This document shows positions 24,455 through 34,219 of a stretch of DNA of 64,000 bases, piece after piece (positions within the stretch are counted from its first letter, which is position 1; each line of letters opens with the position of its first letter). Below the pieces are notes generated by a model. That model had not been told where the DNA came from and ran no database searches. It saw only the letters and a program-made list of their open reading frames with translations. Where the stretch lies: the NCBI GenBank assembly GCA_030068075.1, contig CM057830.1, forward strand, positions 28,118,247 through 28,182,246, given 5' to 3'. A program made the translations under genes and the position numbers. The DNA is from Paguma larvata (taxonomy: Eukaryota > Chordata > Mammalia > Carnivora > Viverridae).

Positions 24455-25240
24455 TTAGTCCACAGTTCTAGTTTTCTTCCACACTGTGGAAAGCAACAAC
24501 ACACTTGTATACAGGTTTGAAGGGAAGAAATGAGCTCAGTGAGTCATGACCTGTTCTTGAAAGCCCATTTCTTTTTTCAACCAACCCCACACAGTGAACA
24601 AAACACAATAAAGGCTTTAACAATAAGTCTCTTTCGTTGCATAAATCAGTTCAGTGTGGGGCAGGCAGTTCCAAGGCTGGATAATTTGGAGGCAGGGGAA
24701 ATCCATCTCAGCTAGCTCATGTAGAGTCAATACTGTCCATGGAAAACAAAAACCTCTGGAAAACTGAAGCAGATTCCAAATCAGATCTTTTTGGCAGGTG
24801 TTGGATCCTGTTCACAGTGAAACCATCCACGGATAGGAAATGAGGATTTCTAAGTGGGTTCATATCACTCATGAGTCCCTCCAGGAATCAGGAGGGAGGG
24901 TGGAGGTGTGCCTTACTTGAGTACGCTGGGGTGACAGACACATAGTGTGGATCCCTGACTGCTGGCAGAAGTGCAATGGTGTCTGCAGCGGATACAGGCA
25001 ATGGCATAGCTTAGGCCAAGTGAAGGGCCTGGGAAGGTTAAAAACATGTAAAAGTAGTTCCTGAGACCTTCCCACATACCTGGCACCTGTAGTTCTCTTC
25101 CCAGCGTGGATATCTATATATACAAAGTTCAACTTCAGGTTGTCGACTTCAACTCAAAGGTTACTCTCAAAGTTTTTCTCTTTTGTGAGTCAGGCTGTAT
25201 GGAGCAAGGAGAAAGCATGTTTTCCGATCTCTTAAGGCCT
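24455..25240. other. Probable 3' flank or 3' UTR of the zinc-finger locus
   Basis: No finger motifs remain here in any frame and no AATAAA appears on the minus strand before the hAT element at 24207-24452. If the zinc-finger locus is an mRNA copy, its 3' UTR and poly(A) tail should lie here, but I see neither a poly(T) run nor a clean boundary. Confidence 0.35.
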
Positions 25241-25244
25241 CTCT

Positions 25245-25445
25245 TTAGTGTGAAGTCTCTGGTGCTAAGTGAACTTGAAAGATATAGCTAAAGGATCACC
25301 AAAACTCATACACACGTGAGGCCTTTCTTTGGTATGAAGTTTTATGTGCCAAGCCAGGTGGGAATGTTTTCCGTAGATGCTCCTAGATTGGCTGAACACA
25401 TAAGCCCTTGCTCGGTGTAATGTCTCCGGTGGATAGTGAGGCCGG
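25245..25445 (-). pseudogene. Decayed C-terminal zinc fingers past the ORF stop
   Basis: Beyond the last intact finger the minus strand still encodes finger-like pieces, but in other frames: RKFFGDNSGLTIHRRHYTEQ, then GKHSHLAWHIKLHTKERPHVC, then HQRLHTKERP. These carry H-x3-H pairs and HTKERP-type linkers. So the ancestral protein had at least two or three more C2H2 fingers. They were cut off by a frameshift near the end of the fifth canonical finger, followed by stop codons. Some cysteines are also lost, which fits neutral decay after the break. Confidence 0.8.
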
Positions 25446-26816
25446 AATTGTCGCCAAAGAATTTTCTACTTTCACTTCATCCATAGCCCTTGCTGTGGTG
25501 TGAACTTTCTGGTGGTGAATTAGGTGGGGATGACTGATGTAGGCTTTCCCACATTCGCCACACACATAGGGCCTGTATCCAGTGTGAAGTCTCTTATGTA
25601 CTTTAAGGTAGGAACTGTGGCTAAAGAATTTCCCACATCCATCACACTCAAAAGATCTTTCCCTAGTGTGGCTTTTCTGGTGCTCAGCAAGTGCATCTTT
25701 TCGGAGAAAGGCTTTGCCACATCTGCTGCACACAAAAGACCTTTCTCCGCTGTGAATTTTCTGGTGCTGAATAAGGGTGTCTTTGCGGCCAAAGGCCTTC
25801 CCACATTCACTGCACTCAAAAGGTTTTGATCCAGAATGAATTCTCTGGTGCTGAAGAAGATGGGATTTTCTGATAAAAGATTTCCCACATTCAGCACACT
25901 CATTCCGCCTTGATCCCGTGTGAGCACTCTGGTGTGCTTGGAGGCTGGAGTTGCAGACAAAACCGTTCTCAGAATCATTGCACTCGTGAAGCTTTCCTCT
26001 AGTGGGGGTTTTCTGCTGCTGAACACATTTGTCTTTGTCTTTGAAAGCTTCCCCACATTCACGGCACTCACAATCTTGTTGTCCAGTGTGAAGGGCTTCC
26101 TCACGTTTAGTACTAACACATAGCTGTGTCTCATCCTGAGTGACATGGTGCTGGACTTGTCCAGAGCTGGCCAAAGAGTACTCCCCATCTACCCTGGAAG
26201 TGAAGGCCTCTGCCATGTGGCTTCTGTGCCTCTTCACAAAGGAAGCCTGATCTTTTTCCATTTTAGGGAATGCCTCTCCACTCTGTGGCTTTGGGATTTG
26301 GTCAGTACCCACAGAGACCCAGAAGGCTCTTCTACATGACTTACATGGGTATGCCTGCTGCCCACAAGACATTCCCTGCTGGCCAGCCAAGCGCAAGATG
26401 TCTTTCAAGATTGGACCACACATGTCACATGGGTGGCTCTTTTGGTCATAAGGATCCACCTTGAGAGTTCTCACCTGTGACTGTCTTATAAAAACACCCT
26501 TCCCAGAAGATACATCTTCATTCTCTGCTTTATGACAAGGGCTAGGGCTCCCCTGTACCACCTCTGCCTTGACTGGAGCTACGGCTACATTTTGAGGAAG
26601 TGGGGGCTCCCATATTCGCTGTGGGTGGGGAATTAAATGGTATCTGGAAATTGGAAGTCCCAGTGAGGTCACCACTAGGAAGTTTTCCAGAATCACATGA
26701 CTGTAGAGGCATTTCTGACCTTCATCAAGTAGGTCCCACTCCTCTCGGGAGAAGTATATGCACACATCCTCAAAGGTTACAATGTTGTGATCTGTCTCTG
26801 TGGGAGCCGCCGCCAT
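25383..26816 (-). CDS. KRAB-C2H2 zinc-finger protein, single-exon (retrogene-like), C-terminally truncated
   Basis: A 477-codon uninterrupted frame. Residues about 12-46 form a KRAB-A box (VTFEDVCIYFSREEWDLLDE ... VILENF), which in this family recruits TRIM28/KAP1 to silence chromatin in the nucleus. A degenerate region follows, with vestigial fingers at about 130-161, 250-270 and 279-299. Five canonical C-x2-C-x12-H-x3-H fingers lie at 307-327, 335-355, 363-383, 391-411 and 419-439. The start has G at -3 and +4 and lies in a CpG-rich region, and MAAA is the usual N-terminus. In ordinary KRAB-ZNF genes the start codon, KRAB-A and finger exons are split by introns. Here they are fused, so this is most simply a processed copy. 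The layout resembles the ZNF17/ZNF256/ZNF419-like group by memory only. The KRAB core 'MLE' is 'ILE', and linkers deviate from TGEKP. The last 36 residues are out of the ancestral frame. It could be expressed, or be a long-lived open pseudogene; no poly(A) or TSD was seen. Confidence 0.8.
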   Translation of the reverse strand: MAAAPTETDHNIVTFEDVCIYFSREEWDLLDEGQKCLYSHVILENFLVVTSLGLPISRYHLIPHPQRIWEPPLPQNVAVAPVKAEVVQGSPSPCHKAENEDVSSGKGVFIRQSQVRTLKVDPYDQKSHPCDMCGPILKDILRLAGQQGMSCGQQAYPCKSCRRAFWVSVGTDQIPKPQSGEAFPKMEKDQASFVKRHRSHMAEAFTSRVDGEYSLASSGQVQHHVTQDETQLCVSTKREEALHTGQQDCECRECGEAFKDKDKCVQQQKTPTRGKLHECNDSENGFVCNSSLQAHQSAHTGSRRNECAECGKSFIRKSHLLQHQRIHSGSKPFECSECGKAFGRKDTLIQHQKIHSGERSFVCSRCGKAFLRKDALAEHQKSHTRERSFECDGCGKFFSHSSYLKVHKRLHTGYRPYVCGECGKAYISHPHLIHHQKVHTTARAMDEVKVENSLATIPASLSTGDITPSKGLCVQPI

Positions 26817-27150
26817 TGCTACAGTATCAAGGCCCTGAGGGCGCGCCTCAGCAGTTATGCCCCAGCGGACACACTTCAGGTGGGTGCGAGCGAACTCGAG
26901 GCGCCAAGACTGTCCACGCCACGCTCAGGGACACCAAATCTTCACACAAAAGGACACCACACAAAACTAAAGCTGGGTTTTCTATAAAACACAGACATAG
27001 ACTCTAACCTCAAAATGGCTTCGGTTCCGCTGCGCCCATAACCGTCGCCCGAACAGCGTCTGCCGAGAGCTTCCGGCTGGGTTTCTCAGATGAACCGGAA
27101 CCAAAAAGGACGTTCCACCGCATCGACGAAAAGTCCTGTCTGGAGGTCAC
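26817..27150 (-). promoter_or_regulatory. CpG-rich 5' UTR/promoter region of the zinc-finger locus
   Basis: CpG dinucleotides are frequent here (GGGCGCGCCTCAG, GCGAGCGAACTCGAGGCGCC, CGTCGCCCGAACAGCGTCTG) but rare in the rest of the window. On the minus strand CCGGAAG- and TTCCGG-type ETS motifs and an AAAATGGC-type motif (27011-27019 on plus) occur, as in many KRAB-ZNF promoters. CpG richness ends sharply near 27150, where AT-rich sequence (ATTATTTATTTATTTAATTA) begins. That could be the upstream end of a retrocopy or of a CpG island. Confidence 0.6.
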
Positions 27151-27550
27151 GGTATTATTTATTTATTTAATTATCAAGGAGGAAGGGCTGGCTTCCTTGG
27201 ATTACAGACACGAAAGGAGGTTTTGTTTGTGAAAAGTGACTTCAGGTTATTTTAAAGTCCATATTTTCCAGTTTCATTCAAATCCATCCAAATGTCCGCG
27301 TTCTAAATTTAATAGTCCTGAATTAGTTTTTGTTTTTTTTTTTAATGTTTCATTGTCGTTATACAGGATAGCTATTAATTGTTTTTTTCTGTGTTAATCT
27401 TGTATTTGGACACTGTTGTATTTCCACTTTAGTTCTACTTATTTGTCGGTTATCTTGGATTGATTATATAGATGATCATATCCGCTGAAAATATTTTATT
27501 TCATATTTTCCAACTTCTACATACATTCTCCACTTATTTTTTTCTCTCAT
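27150..27550. other. No gene recognised
   Basis: AT-rich flank of the zinc-finger locus with no classifiable repeat. Confidence 0.4.
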
Positions 27551-28260
27551 CTTTTTCAGTGACTAGAACCTTTAGGACAGGTTATTAGTAATGGTGATAA
27601 TTGATGACTTTTTTAATTTCTGAATTTAATGTAAATTATTCTAGACTTGCATCTTATACTGTACATGTATTTGCTACAGTATCTCGTAGATACATTTATG
27701 AAAGTTGTGTGCCAAGATTTTTTTATCATGAATGATTGCTAGATATCATTCAATGGTATATTGATATATATTAACTTGATTATGTTTTTTCTCATTTAGA
27801 TAGATTATTTTGGTGAATTAACTTTGTTGGTAAATTTTCTTAAATTCTACTACCCTTGCAATTTTGAGATTAAACTGTTGGTCATGAGGTCATTATAATG
27901 AAGTGTTGATTGTGATTTGCTGATACTCTTTGAATTTTGCTTCTGTGTTTATAAGTGATTAATATATGTTTTTGCTTTCTTGTGCTTTTCTGTCTTGGGG
28001 GCCACAGATATTACTAACCTCAGAAAATGAGAAATTGTCTATTTTCTGTTCTATATATTGGTTTTTATTTTTTTACAATTCAAAATAGCTTTTAAAAAAA
28101 AGTTTAGTAGGTCTGATATCTTTGTGAGTCTAAAAATTTAACTACTCTTTCTTTCATTTTATGATTTTCTTCATGATGGACCACTTTTGCAGATTTATAT
28201 TTCCCTAGTATTTTTTCATGTTATATAGATTTTTATATTTATTTCTATTATGTTGATCAC
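27550..28260 (-). mobile_element. Very old L1 ORF2 remnant
   Basis: Divergent but ordered matches to antisense L1 ORF2: TTATCATGAATGATTGCTAG, TTATATTAACTTGATTATG-like, then GTGTTTATAAGTGATTAATA and CTTTCTTGTGCTTTTCTGTC. No open frame. Confidence 0.5.
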
Positions 28261-28545
28261 TGTCTTTTGTCCTTTGGTCTTTTCTTCCAGCTTTATTTAG
28301 ACATAATTATAAATAAAATTGTGTATGTTTAGAGTATACAATGTGATGATTTGATATATGTATATATTACGAAATGATTATCACTTCATCAGATTAATTA
28401 ACATATTGTTCACCTTATAGAGTTACCTTTTTTACTATGCATGTGTATAGTGAGAATGCTTTGGCTCAATTTGTAGCAAATTTCAATTCTAGCGTATAGT
28501 TTGATAAGTAGTCACTATGTTGTACGTTAGGTCCCAGAACTTATC

Positions 28546-29738
28546 TTTTTTTGTTTCATTGCAAGATTTTATTTAAATTCCAGTTAATTAACATATGGTG
28601 TAATATTAGTTTTAAGAGTAGAATTTAGTGATTCATCACTTACATATAACATGTAGTGCTCATTGCAATTAGTGCCTTCCTTAATACCCCTCACCTTTTT
28701 AACTCATCCTCCCCCTTTAGCAACCCTCAGTTTGTTCTCTATAGTTAAGAGTCTGTTTTATGATTTGCCTCTCTCTCTCTTTTTTCCCCTATGTTCATCT
28801 GTTTCATTTCTTAAATTCCACACATGAGTGAAATCATATAGTGTTTAGCTTTCTCTGACTTATTTTGCTTAGCATAATACATTCTAGCTCCATCCATGTT
28901 GTTGCAAATGGCAAGATTTCATTCTTTTTGATGGTTGAGTAATATTCCATTGCATATATACATATATATGTGTATATATATATACACACACGTATATATA
29001 TCACATCTTCTTTATCCATTCATTAATTGACGGACATTTGGGCTCTTTCCATAATTTGGCTATTGTTGATGATGCTGGTATAAACATTGAGGTATCTGTA
29101 TTTCTATTTTTAACTTTTTGAGGAACCTCCTTACTGTTTTCCAAAGTGGCTGCAACAGTTTGCATTCCTACTAGCAGTGTAAGAACGTTCCCCTTTTTCC
29201 CCATCCTTGCCAACATTTGCTGTTTCCTGTCCTTTCTGACAGGTGTAAGGTGATGTCTCATTGTAGTTTTGATTTGTATTGCCCTGATGATGAGTTATGT
29301 TGAGCATCTTTTCACGTGTCTGTTAGCCACCTGTATGTCTTCTTTGGAAAAATGTCTATTAATGTCTTCTGCCCATTTCTTCACTGGATTATTTGTTTTA
29401 TGGGTGTTGAGTTTGGTAAGTTCTTTATGGATTTTGAATACTAACCCTTTATCTGATATGTCACTTGCAAATAAGTGCTCCCATTCTGAAGGTTGCCTTT
29501 TAGTTTTGTTGATTATTTCCTTTGCTGCGCAGAAGCTTTTTATCTTGATGAAGTCCCAATTGTTAATTTTTGCTTTTTTTTTCCTTGCCTCCAGAGACAT
29601 ACCTAGTAAGAAGTTGCTGTGGCTTCTGTCAAGGAGGTTACTCCCTGTGTTCTCTTTGAGGATTTTGATGGTTTACTATCTCACTTTTAGATCTTTCATC
29701 GATTTTGAATTTATTTTTGTGTATGGTGTTAGAAAGTA
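28546..29738 (-). mobile_element. 5'-truncated carnivore L1, 3' part of a U6-L1 chimera
   Basis: The plus strand starts with a T7 run (the L1 poly(A) complement). Then come the L1 3' UTR (CAGTTTGTTCTCTATAGTTA) and antisense ORF2 C-terminal sequence (TAATATTCCATTGCATATA, TGAGGAACCTCCTTACTGTT, CTTTGGAAAAATGTCTATTA, GCGCAGAAGCTTTTTATCTT). It ends near TGTGTATGGTGTTAGAAAG. An antisense 101-codon frame at 29295-29600 is a piece of ORF2; stops and shifts disable it. An AT/GT microsatellite lies at 28953-29001. Confidence 0.88.
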
Positions 29739-29741
29739 GAA

Positions 29742-29845
29742 AGATATGGAACATTTGACGAATTTGCATGTCATCTCTGAACAGGGGCACACTAATCTTC
29801 TCTGTATCGATCCAGATTTAGTATATGTGCTGCCAAAGTAAGCAC
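29742..29845 (-). pseudogene. U6 spliceosomal RNA pseudogene fused to L1
   Basis: The reverse complement reads as a near full-length U6 snRNA of 104 of about 107 nt. It begins GTGCTTACTTTGGCAGCACA, continues with TATACTAAATCTGGATCGAT, ACAGAGAAGATTAGTGTGCC and ends TTCCATATCTT. It differs from U6 at many positions, so it is a pseudogene. Its 3' end abuts the truncated L1 on the same strand, with one shared pair of flanking repeats, as expected for reverse-transcriptase template switching from L1 RNA to U6 RNA. Confidence 0.9.
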
Positions 29846-31059
29846 GAGTACTTATTCACCTTATAAATGAAAGTTTGACCCTTTCTTTGATTAGCATCTC
29901 CCATTTCCCCCACTAGCTAGCCTGAGGTGATCACCATTCTACTGTTTCTATGAGTTTGACTTTGGTTTCGTTTTGTTTAGATTCCACATATGGTTAAGGA
30001 CATACAGTATTTATCTTTCTGTGTCTAGCTTATTTCATTTAGTTTTAGGTGTTCCAGGTTCATCCATATTGTCACAGCTGGCAGGATTTCCTTCTTTTTT
30101 ATGGTTGAATTATATTCCATTATATATATACACACACCACATTCTCTTTAGTCATTCATCCATTGATGAACATTTAGGTTGTTTACATATGTTGGCTATT
30201 GTGAATTGTGTTGCAATGAACATGGGAGTGCAAAAATCTCTGCAAAATACTGATTTAGTTTCTTTTGGATATATACCCAAAAGTGAGATTTCTGGGACTA
30301 ATGTATGGTATTTAATCTGAAGGGATAAGTTACTAACTAGTTACCCAGTTTTCATTGCTGATGTTGTTTATTCACAACTTTATTCTCTTTGAGAGACTGG
30401 CTAGTTTTGTCTTTTTTATCATTCTTTTAAAAAAAGTTATGTATCTGTTGATTGAATCCATGAAGTTTTTTGTCTTATAATTTTGTTTAATAATTATTAT
30501 TTTCTTCTATTTAGAGTGTTTTATTTTCTTGTTCTTTTTCTGCCTTATTGTAACAAAATCTTAATTCACTTATTTTCAGGCCTGGTAGTGCTCTTGTAAA
30601 TGCAGTTGAGGCTATACATCTTTTTGTTACTGCTTTAGCTGAAACACTTAGTTGTGAAATGTAGTGTGGTTTATTATGTTTTCCTTTTTTACAAATTTTT
30701 TAATATACATTTGATTTCTACTTTTTCCTACAAATTATTCAAAATTGAGCATTTATTTTTGAGATATTTGGGTTAGTGTGCTTTTTCACATTGATTTTTC
30801 TGATATTATTTTACTTTTTTTGTTTGTTTGCAACTCTTGTATGATAGTTTTGGGGAAACTTGAAACTTTATTTTTGTTGTTATTCATATTTGTGTAAATT
30901 TCTACAAATACTTGAAAATAAATTTTATTTCCCTCACCTGGGTGCATATATAATGGATGTATTAGCCTAAGGTTAATGTTGAGTTTATTGCATCCCTCAC
31001 CCAATTTTTTGAATTCATGGTTTCTGAGATACATATGTTATCTTTTTCCACTTTGAATT

Positions 31060-32576
31060 ACTCTTTATAGTTCTAAATTTTGCCTGATAAAACTTAGAAT
31101 GGAAGGTTTTACTTAGGGCTGTCTCATCCAACATGGAGTTTGTTTTAAATCTTCACCATTTACCAAGAGTAAAATAACTAAGTAGACCCTTAGGTTGGTA
31201 GTTTTTACTAGTTTCTGTTCTTGCCTACTGTTCATTCCAGATTGGGTCCTTACATCCTATTTTTCAATTCCTCACAGACCTTTTCCCCTCTTCACACTTC
31301 CTATCACTAGTCTCCCCCAAATCAGGGAATTTTTTTTCACTTTGGGAAAATGGAAAGGTAGTAGGGAAACTATTAAATTTTTTCTACTGATCATAACTTC
31401 TTCTAAATATATTGACTCTGAATAAAAATTATTCCTATTCCTCTGAACCTAGATGATTGAAATTATAAAGACAAAATTTGATTGTTTTTAGGTGCCCTTC
31501 TTTTCATTTCTTTTGAGTCATGAACAATGGCCATCTGGCTGCATAAGTTACAAAAGGTAGAAAGAAACATCCGGAATGAGAGGAACTTTGTTTAATTCTT
31601 CATAAATATCATTTCTTTCCTGATGCTGATTGCATTCTGTTTTTCTTTTTTTTCATGACTTGCTCTCTCCCCTTCGTTCTTTCCTCCTGCTACAACCCAC
31701 AAAATCAGACACTTTGCAGAGTAAAAAATTTCATGACCTTTATCAAGATGAAGGAGATTCACCACACTGATCACTGAGCAGAAGAAATTGTAAAATGGAG
31801 CTTTTAATATTTTAAAGCCATTTGGAATACAGTTTGCATGAGTGATTCTGTACAATGTACAAATCAGTGGAGAGATGATGACCCTGGAGAATTTGCACTG
31901 ACAGCCTTGGGAGGAAGACATGAGGGAATACTTTTAATTGCGTATTTAATTGACCTTGTAGGAAAATGAATCTCGTATTTTGTGCTGAGTACAATTACAT
32001 AAAGATTTGAAAATATTATTATCCCGAAAAGTTACTCAGACTATTTTATGGTATTATTAGAATCATATAATGTTTATAGTCTGGATTCTCTTGACAGCTC
32101 TGAGACAATCACCATCCTGCCTTACAGCAGAGGGGTAGAAAGTAGTTAGGAGATAAAGCATACCCTTTGCCAGTATTTTTAGTAATTTATGATAAATTAC
32201 ATTATGAAAGACTCTGAAAAATTTTTGGACATCATTTGAAACTATCAGATTTATAGTTAATATAGCTAAGATGTATAATTTTAAGGTGGCTTTTTGCTTT
32301 TCCAGCCAATTAGATATTAACATAACTTACTACTAAGTAAAATCAGTATATTTTTCACATATGTTTTTACTTTGGATAGAGCTAAAGAGATAGTTGTTTT
32401 AAAGAATGAATATGTCTGTTTTTCTCAAGGGCATTTGTCCCAAGAGCACATGTTTTAGATAACATATTTAGAAAAGAGCATTGGCTCATATAAAAATAGT
32501 ACCCAGCTAAGGTCCTGTGTATAAGGGGGAAATAGATAATTTTTGAAATTATAAGGTAAGAAATTATCACCCTTTA
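31060..32576. other. No gene recognised
   Basis: Unique sequence. A 109-codon minus frame at 31592-31921 shows no recognisable domain. Confidence 0.4.
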
Positions 32577-32591
32577 ATATGAGATAAAAGA

Positions 32592-32805
32592 GGGGCGCCT
32601 GGGCGGCTCAGTCGGTAAAGCATCTAACTCTTGGTTTTGGCTCAGGTCGTGATCTCGTGGTTTGTGAGTTTGAGCCCAACATTGGGCTCCGTGCTGACCG
32701 TTGGGAGCCTGCTTGGGATTCTCTCTCTTTCCCTCTCTCTCTCTGCTTTCTCCCTGTTCGCTCTATCTCTCCAAATAAATAAATAAACTTCAAAAAAATT
32801 TAAAA
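32592..32805 (+). repeat. Carnivore tRNA-derived SINE (sense), well preserved
   Basis: Head GGGGCGCCTGGGCGGCTCAG, TC-rich tract and AAATAAATAAATAAAC tail. Target duplication ATATGAGA at 32577-32584 and 32810-32817. Confidence 0.95.
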
Positions 32806-32817
32806 AATTATATGAGA

Positions 32818-34025
32818 GAAAGGAAAGGTATTTTCTCAGCCTGAGGAAGTAGAGCAGGTAGTCAGATGCTATGATTGCCAATGATTTTGGGCAAAAATGG
32901 AGAGCTCTCAGGACACATAGGACTGTGACCTACACCTCTGTTTAGAATTACATGAGTTGCAGTGATGATTCTCAGAATATAAACCATGAAACACCTGGCA
33001 ATGCTTAATGCCACATCCCATCTGCTGCCATCTTAGGCTGCATTAAAAGAAGTAGTGTCCATTTCACAGAAGGGGAGAGTCCCATTGTATTGATCAGAAA
33101 GTACTTTTCTGAATTCATCCTAGATGTAGCTCAAGGGAAGTAACCCAGAGCAACAACGTAAGGAATGGAAACAGCATTCTTTGATTTTTTTTTTTAGCCA
33201 AGAGTATAGATTTCAGGGGACATCAGTTGTATTCTCTCTAAAATCTTAGAGCTCTATGGAGAAGACAATTCGATTTCACTTGTTCCGTTTTAGCAGAAAG
33301 TAATAAAGAGATTAGCTTACTAGGTGTATGGCCCAGTGCCACAATAAATCTTCATACCTGTATTACAAACTCTGAGGTAGTACGGTAGATGATCAAGGCC
33401 CAATTTTCCTATGGATTTTTGGCTGAAATTTATGGGCAATCGTTAAAGTCCTCAGATACTGGAAATGCAATGTTGCATAAAGCAGGATGCATAAAGCCTA
33501 TGCTTTACATATCAGGAAGAACAGTGCTCCCATTGATGAGGAAGAAAGTAAAGACGCAAGTTCCCCTTCCCGACCCGGAGCCAGAGCAGGGACAGGACAA
33601 ATAGGTCTGTAGGCCAGAGTAGCACCATACTGAAGAGATTGCCAGCCAGCATTTTGGGGGCTTCGTTCATTTAGCACCAACAAAAAGGAAGACACTGAAC
33701 ATCAAGAAGGAAGATAGCGGGCTAGAAACTAAGGATAAAGTCAAAGAAGAAATAGTTACTGCCTCTAAACTATCCTATTAACGCTATGGAACATGTGAGG
33801 CATGAGGCTATGTTTGTATGTATGGTCATATCTGAGCATGAATTCTCAGGGTGGTCTTTATATTCTGAAAATAATATGTATTAGGTTAATTTTGTTTTTT
33901 TAACACCAATGTTTAATTTATTGAAGTCAGAAATGAAAACACTTGATTTTTCATAGGGTTTAAATTTCACATTACGATATTACTATTTTACTATTTGCAA
34001 TCTAGAAGTTTAATAATCGCTTTTA
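32818..34025. other. No gene recognised
   Basis: Unique sequence. The piece 33389-33800 contains lysine/glutamate-rich frames (for example PLPDPEPEQGQDK) broken by stops. It could be a decayed retrocopy, but I recognise no parent gene. Confidence 0.4.
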
Positions 34026-34040
34026 TTTTATTATTGTTTC

Positions 34041-34215
34041 TAAGTTTATTTATTTATTTTGGGAGAGATAGAGAGCACATGCACTATCTGGGGAGGGGCA
34101 GAGAGAGAGGGAGAGAGAGACTCCCAAGCAGGCTCTGGGCTATTAACACCAATCCTGACGTGGGGCTGGATCTCACGAATCTGTGAGCTCTTAACCTGAG
34201 CCACCCAGGCAACCC
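34041..34215 (-). repeat. Carnivore tRNA-derived SINE, diverged
   Basis: Antisense copy: TTTATTTATTTATTTTGGGA, GA-rich core, head GAGCCACCCAGGCAACCC. Flanks AATAATCGCTTTTAT and CAACAATCACTTTTAA look like a degraded target duplication. Confidence 0.85.
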
Positions 34216-34219
34216 TAAC

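Larger units (their letters stand above)
28270..30330 (-). mobile_element. Old L1 (L1M-type) 3' region, split by a younger insertion
   Basis: The left part 28270-28544 (CTTTATTTAGACATAATTAT, GATGATTTGATATATGTATA, ATGTTGTACGTTAGGTCCCA) and the right part 29856-30330 (TTCACCTTATAAATGAAAGT, TTCCACATATGGTTAAGGAC, GGATATATACCCAAAAGTGA) join perfectly into one antisense L1M 3' end. The U6-L1 insertion at 28545-29845 separates them. Diverged sequence of similar type seems to continue to about 31000. Confidence 0.8.

Noticed and set aside
25520..26188. 222-codon minus-strand frame inside the zinc-finger locus
   Set aside because: It is an alternative frame of the zinc-finger ORF. Its regular repeats come from the periodic finger coding sequence; likewise the plus-strand frames at 25524-25829 and 26600-27007.
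29269..29739. 156-codon plus-strand frame resembling a membrane protein
   Set aside because: Antisense of L1 ORF2; the hydrophobic look is typical of antisense LINE frames, also at 43091-43402 and 43647-43994.
29742..29845. Functional U6 snRNA gene
   Set aside because: Many substitutions, no upstream TATA/PSE-type promoter visible, and physical fusion to an L1; treated as a pseudogene.
33389..33800. Possible retrocopy with Lys/Glu-rich frames
   Set aside because: Stops interrupt it and I cannot match it to any parent gene, so it is left as unassigned sequence.
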